DNA from: Fastidiosipila sp964627125
GTDB lineage: Bacteria; Bacillota; Clostridia; Saccharofermentanales; Fastidiosipilaceae
Direction of reading: 5' to 3'
Assembly (NCBI GenBank): GCA_964627125.1
Contig: CAZVJQ010000032.1
Location: 1-14,979 of the forward strand
Length of the DNA stretch: 14,979 bases
Shown here: positions 14,157 through 14,979 of the stretch, in pieces
How the letters are laid out: each line of letters begins with the position of its first letter
Position numbering within the stretch: position 1 is the stretch's first letter
Notes under the pieces: generated by a model
What the model was told of the DNA's origin: nothing
What the model saw: only the letters and a program-made list of their open reading frames with translations
The model's database searches: none
Program-made: the position numbers and the translations under genes

Positions 14157-14979
14157 ATGAAAATAAATAACTTTCAAGATAAGAATATACAAGATTTAGC
14201 GGGAGATACAATTGGCAGAATCCGCGAGATTATTGATGGAATGACTCAGCTAAACATTATTGTTGCTGGTAAAACTGGGGTAGGTAAAAGTACTCTTATA
14301 AATGCTATGTTTAGAGAAAATATGGCTCAAACAGGTGTTGGTAGGCCAGTAACTCAACATATGCGCATCATTGAGAAGAAGGGCATGCCCCTTAAAATCT
14401 ACGATACTAAGGGTTTTGAACTGAGCGAAAATACTCAAAAAGAGATATTAAAACTTATTAATAAAACTATCCAGGCTGGTCATAAGACAGATGACCCTAA
14501 CGATGATATCCACTGTATGTGGTATTGCATTAATACAACTTCTAATAGGATTGAAGAGTCTGAGATTGAGTGGCTGCGTTCTTTCACTAAGGAGAATAGT
14601 AAAAATAAAGTTCCTGTAATTGTTGTGCTCACTCAAGCTATTTCTCAGGAAAATGCAGAAGCCTTGAGACAGGCTATATTAGCTGAAAACTTAGATGTCG
14701 CTCAAATTGTTCCTGTCTTGGCAAAAGACTATCGCATAGATGAAAATATCACTATTCCTGCTCATGGTTTGGAAAATCTATTGCATGTTATGTCAGAAGT
14801 TCTACCTGAAGAGTTGCAAGATTCACTAAATAATACTCAAATTGTGGATATGAATGCGAAAATTAGCAGAGCTAGAAAAATTATGAATGCATCGGTGGGC
14901 TCAGCTGTTGCAGTTGTTGTAACTCCAATTCCTGCAGCAGATGCAGTTGGTTTGGTTGCAACTCAGCTAACAATGATTG
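14157..14979 (+). CDS. P-loop GTPase with hydrophobic C-terminal region (Era/HSR1-like; truncated by window edge)
   Basis: 274 codons are visible and the frame continues past the edge. The GTP-binding motifs are G1 GKTGVGKST (38-46), a candidate G2 Thr66 in RPVTQH, and G3 DTKG (83-86). At the G4 position, PVIVVLTQAIS has TQ where most members have (N/T)KxD, so base selectivity may be altered. After the G domain, a hydrophobic stretch begins near residue 245 (GSAVAVVVTPIPAADAVGLVATQL), similar to the DUF697/YcjF-type tail of some bacterial GTPases and suggesting membrane association. The start has GGGGGA (14147-14152) five bases upstream. It has its own extended -10 promoter and lies directly behind a Fur-type operator, so iron-responsive expression is likely. 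The substrate or partner is unknown. Confidence 0.83.
   Translation, partial: MKINNFQDKNIQDLAGDTIGRIREIIDGMTQLNIIVAGKTGVGKSTLINAMFRENMAQTGVGRPVTQHMRIIEKKGMPLKIYDTKGFELSENTQKEILKLINKTIQAGHKTDDPNDDIHCMWYCINTTSNRIEESEIEWLRSFTKENSKNKVPVIVVLTQAISQENAEALRQAILAENLDVAQIVPVLAKDYRIDENITIPAHGLENLLHVMSEVLPEELQDSLNNTQIVDMNAKISRARKIMNASVGSAVAVVVTPIPAADAVGLVATQLTMI

Overview
This is an AT-rich window from a low-GC Gram-positive bacterium (Bacillota). A Bacilli or lactic-acid-type, host-associated lineage is most likely. The grounds are strong AGGAGG-type ribosome binding sites, a thioester/Cna-B surface adhesin with a Gram-positive signal peptide, TcaA/YvbJ-like zinc-ribbon membrane proteins and a GH13_31 alpha-glucosidase. 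The genus cannot be fixed from the sequence. No tRNA, rRNA, CRISPR array, transposase or riboswitch was seen.

Layout. (1) 1-1190, minus: 5' part of a secreted thioester-domain adhesin, cut by the window edge. (2) 1403-2272, plus: an uncharacterised protein with a four-cysteine zinc-ribbon-like site. It meets, with a 28-bp tail-to-tail overlap, a three-gene minus-strand operon of membrane proteins (5001 down to 2245): a zinc-ribbon/TM/acidic-linker protein, a single-pass protein and a two-pass protein. (3) 5211-5456, minus: a small acidic protein with its own terminator. (4) 5589-7304, minus: an oligo-1,6-glucosidase-type enzyme, with a possible cre site upstream. (5) 7515-12873, plus: a tight five-gene operon encoding a UGT-type glycosyltransferase, an extended SDR reductase, a lactonase-like metallo-beta-lactamase-fold hydrolase, an F390-synthetase/PaaK-like adenylating enzyme and a KAS III/thiolase-like condensing enzyme, followed by a hairpin terminator. 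(6) 13030-13707, plus: rpiA, ending at a bidirectional terminator shared with a convergent small acidic protein (13998-13750). (7) 14157 to the edge, plus: a P-loop GTPase with a hydrophobic C-terminal region, preceded by an extended -10 promoter and a near-perfect Fur-type operator.

How the genes work together. The five-gene operon looks like a lipid-type biosynthetic pathway: acyl condensation, ketone reduction, carboxylate adenylation, a lactone/ester hydrolysis step and glycosylation. Its reaction types parallel OleA, OleD, OleC and OleB of bacterial beta-lactone/olefin synthesis, but the adenylating and hydrolytic steps use different folds or subfamilies and a glycosyltransferase is added. 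That reading is inference and is the most interesting hypothesis here.

Data quality. The glycosyltransferase contains a run of exactly 100 N. The 55 bases on each side of it are identical, so this is almost certainly an unmerged contig overlap. Collapsing it restores one intact 413-codon gene. Two start codons were revised inward from the longest possible frame (5456 and 7304, minus strand), and the hydrolase start was set at 9876.
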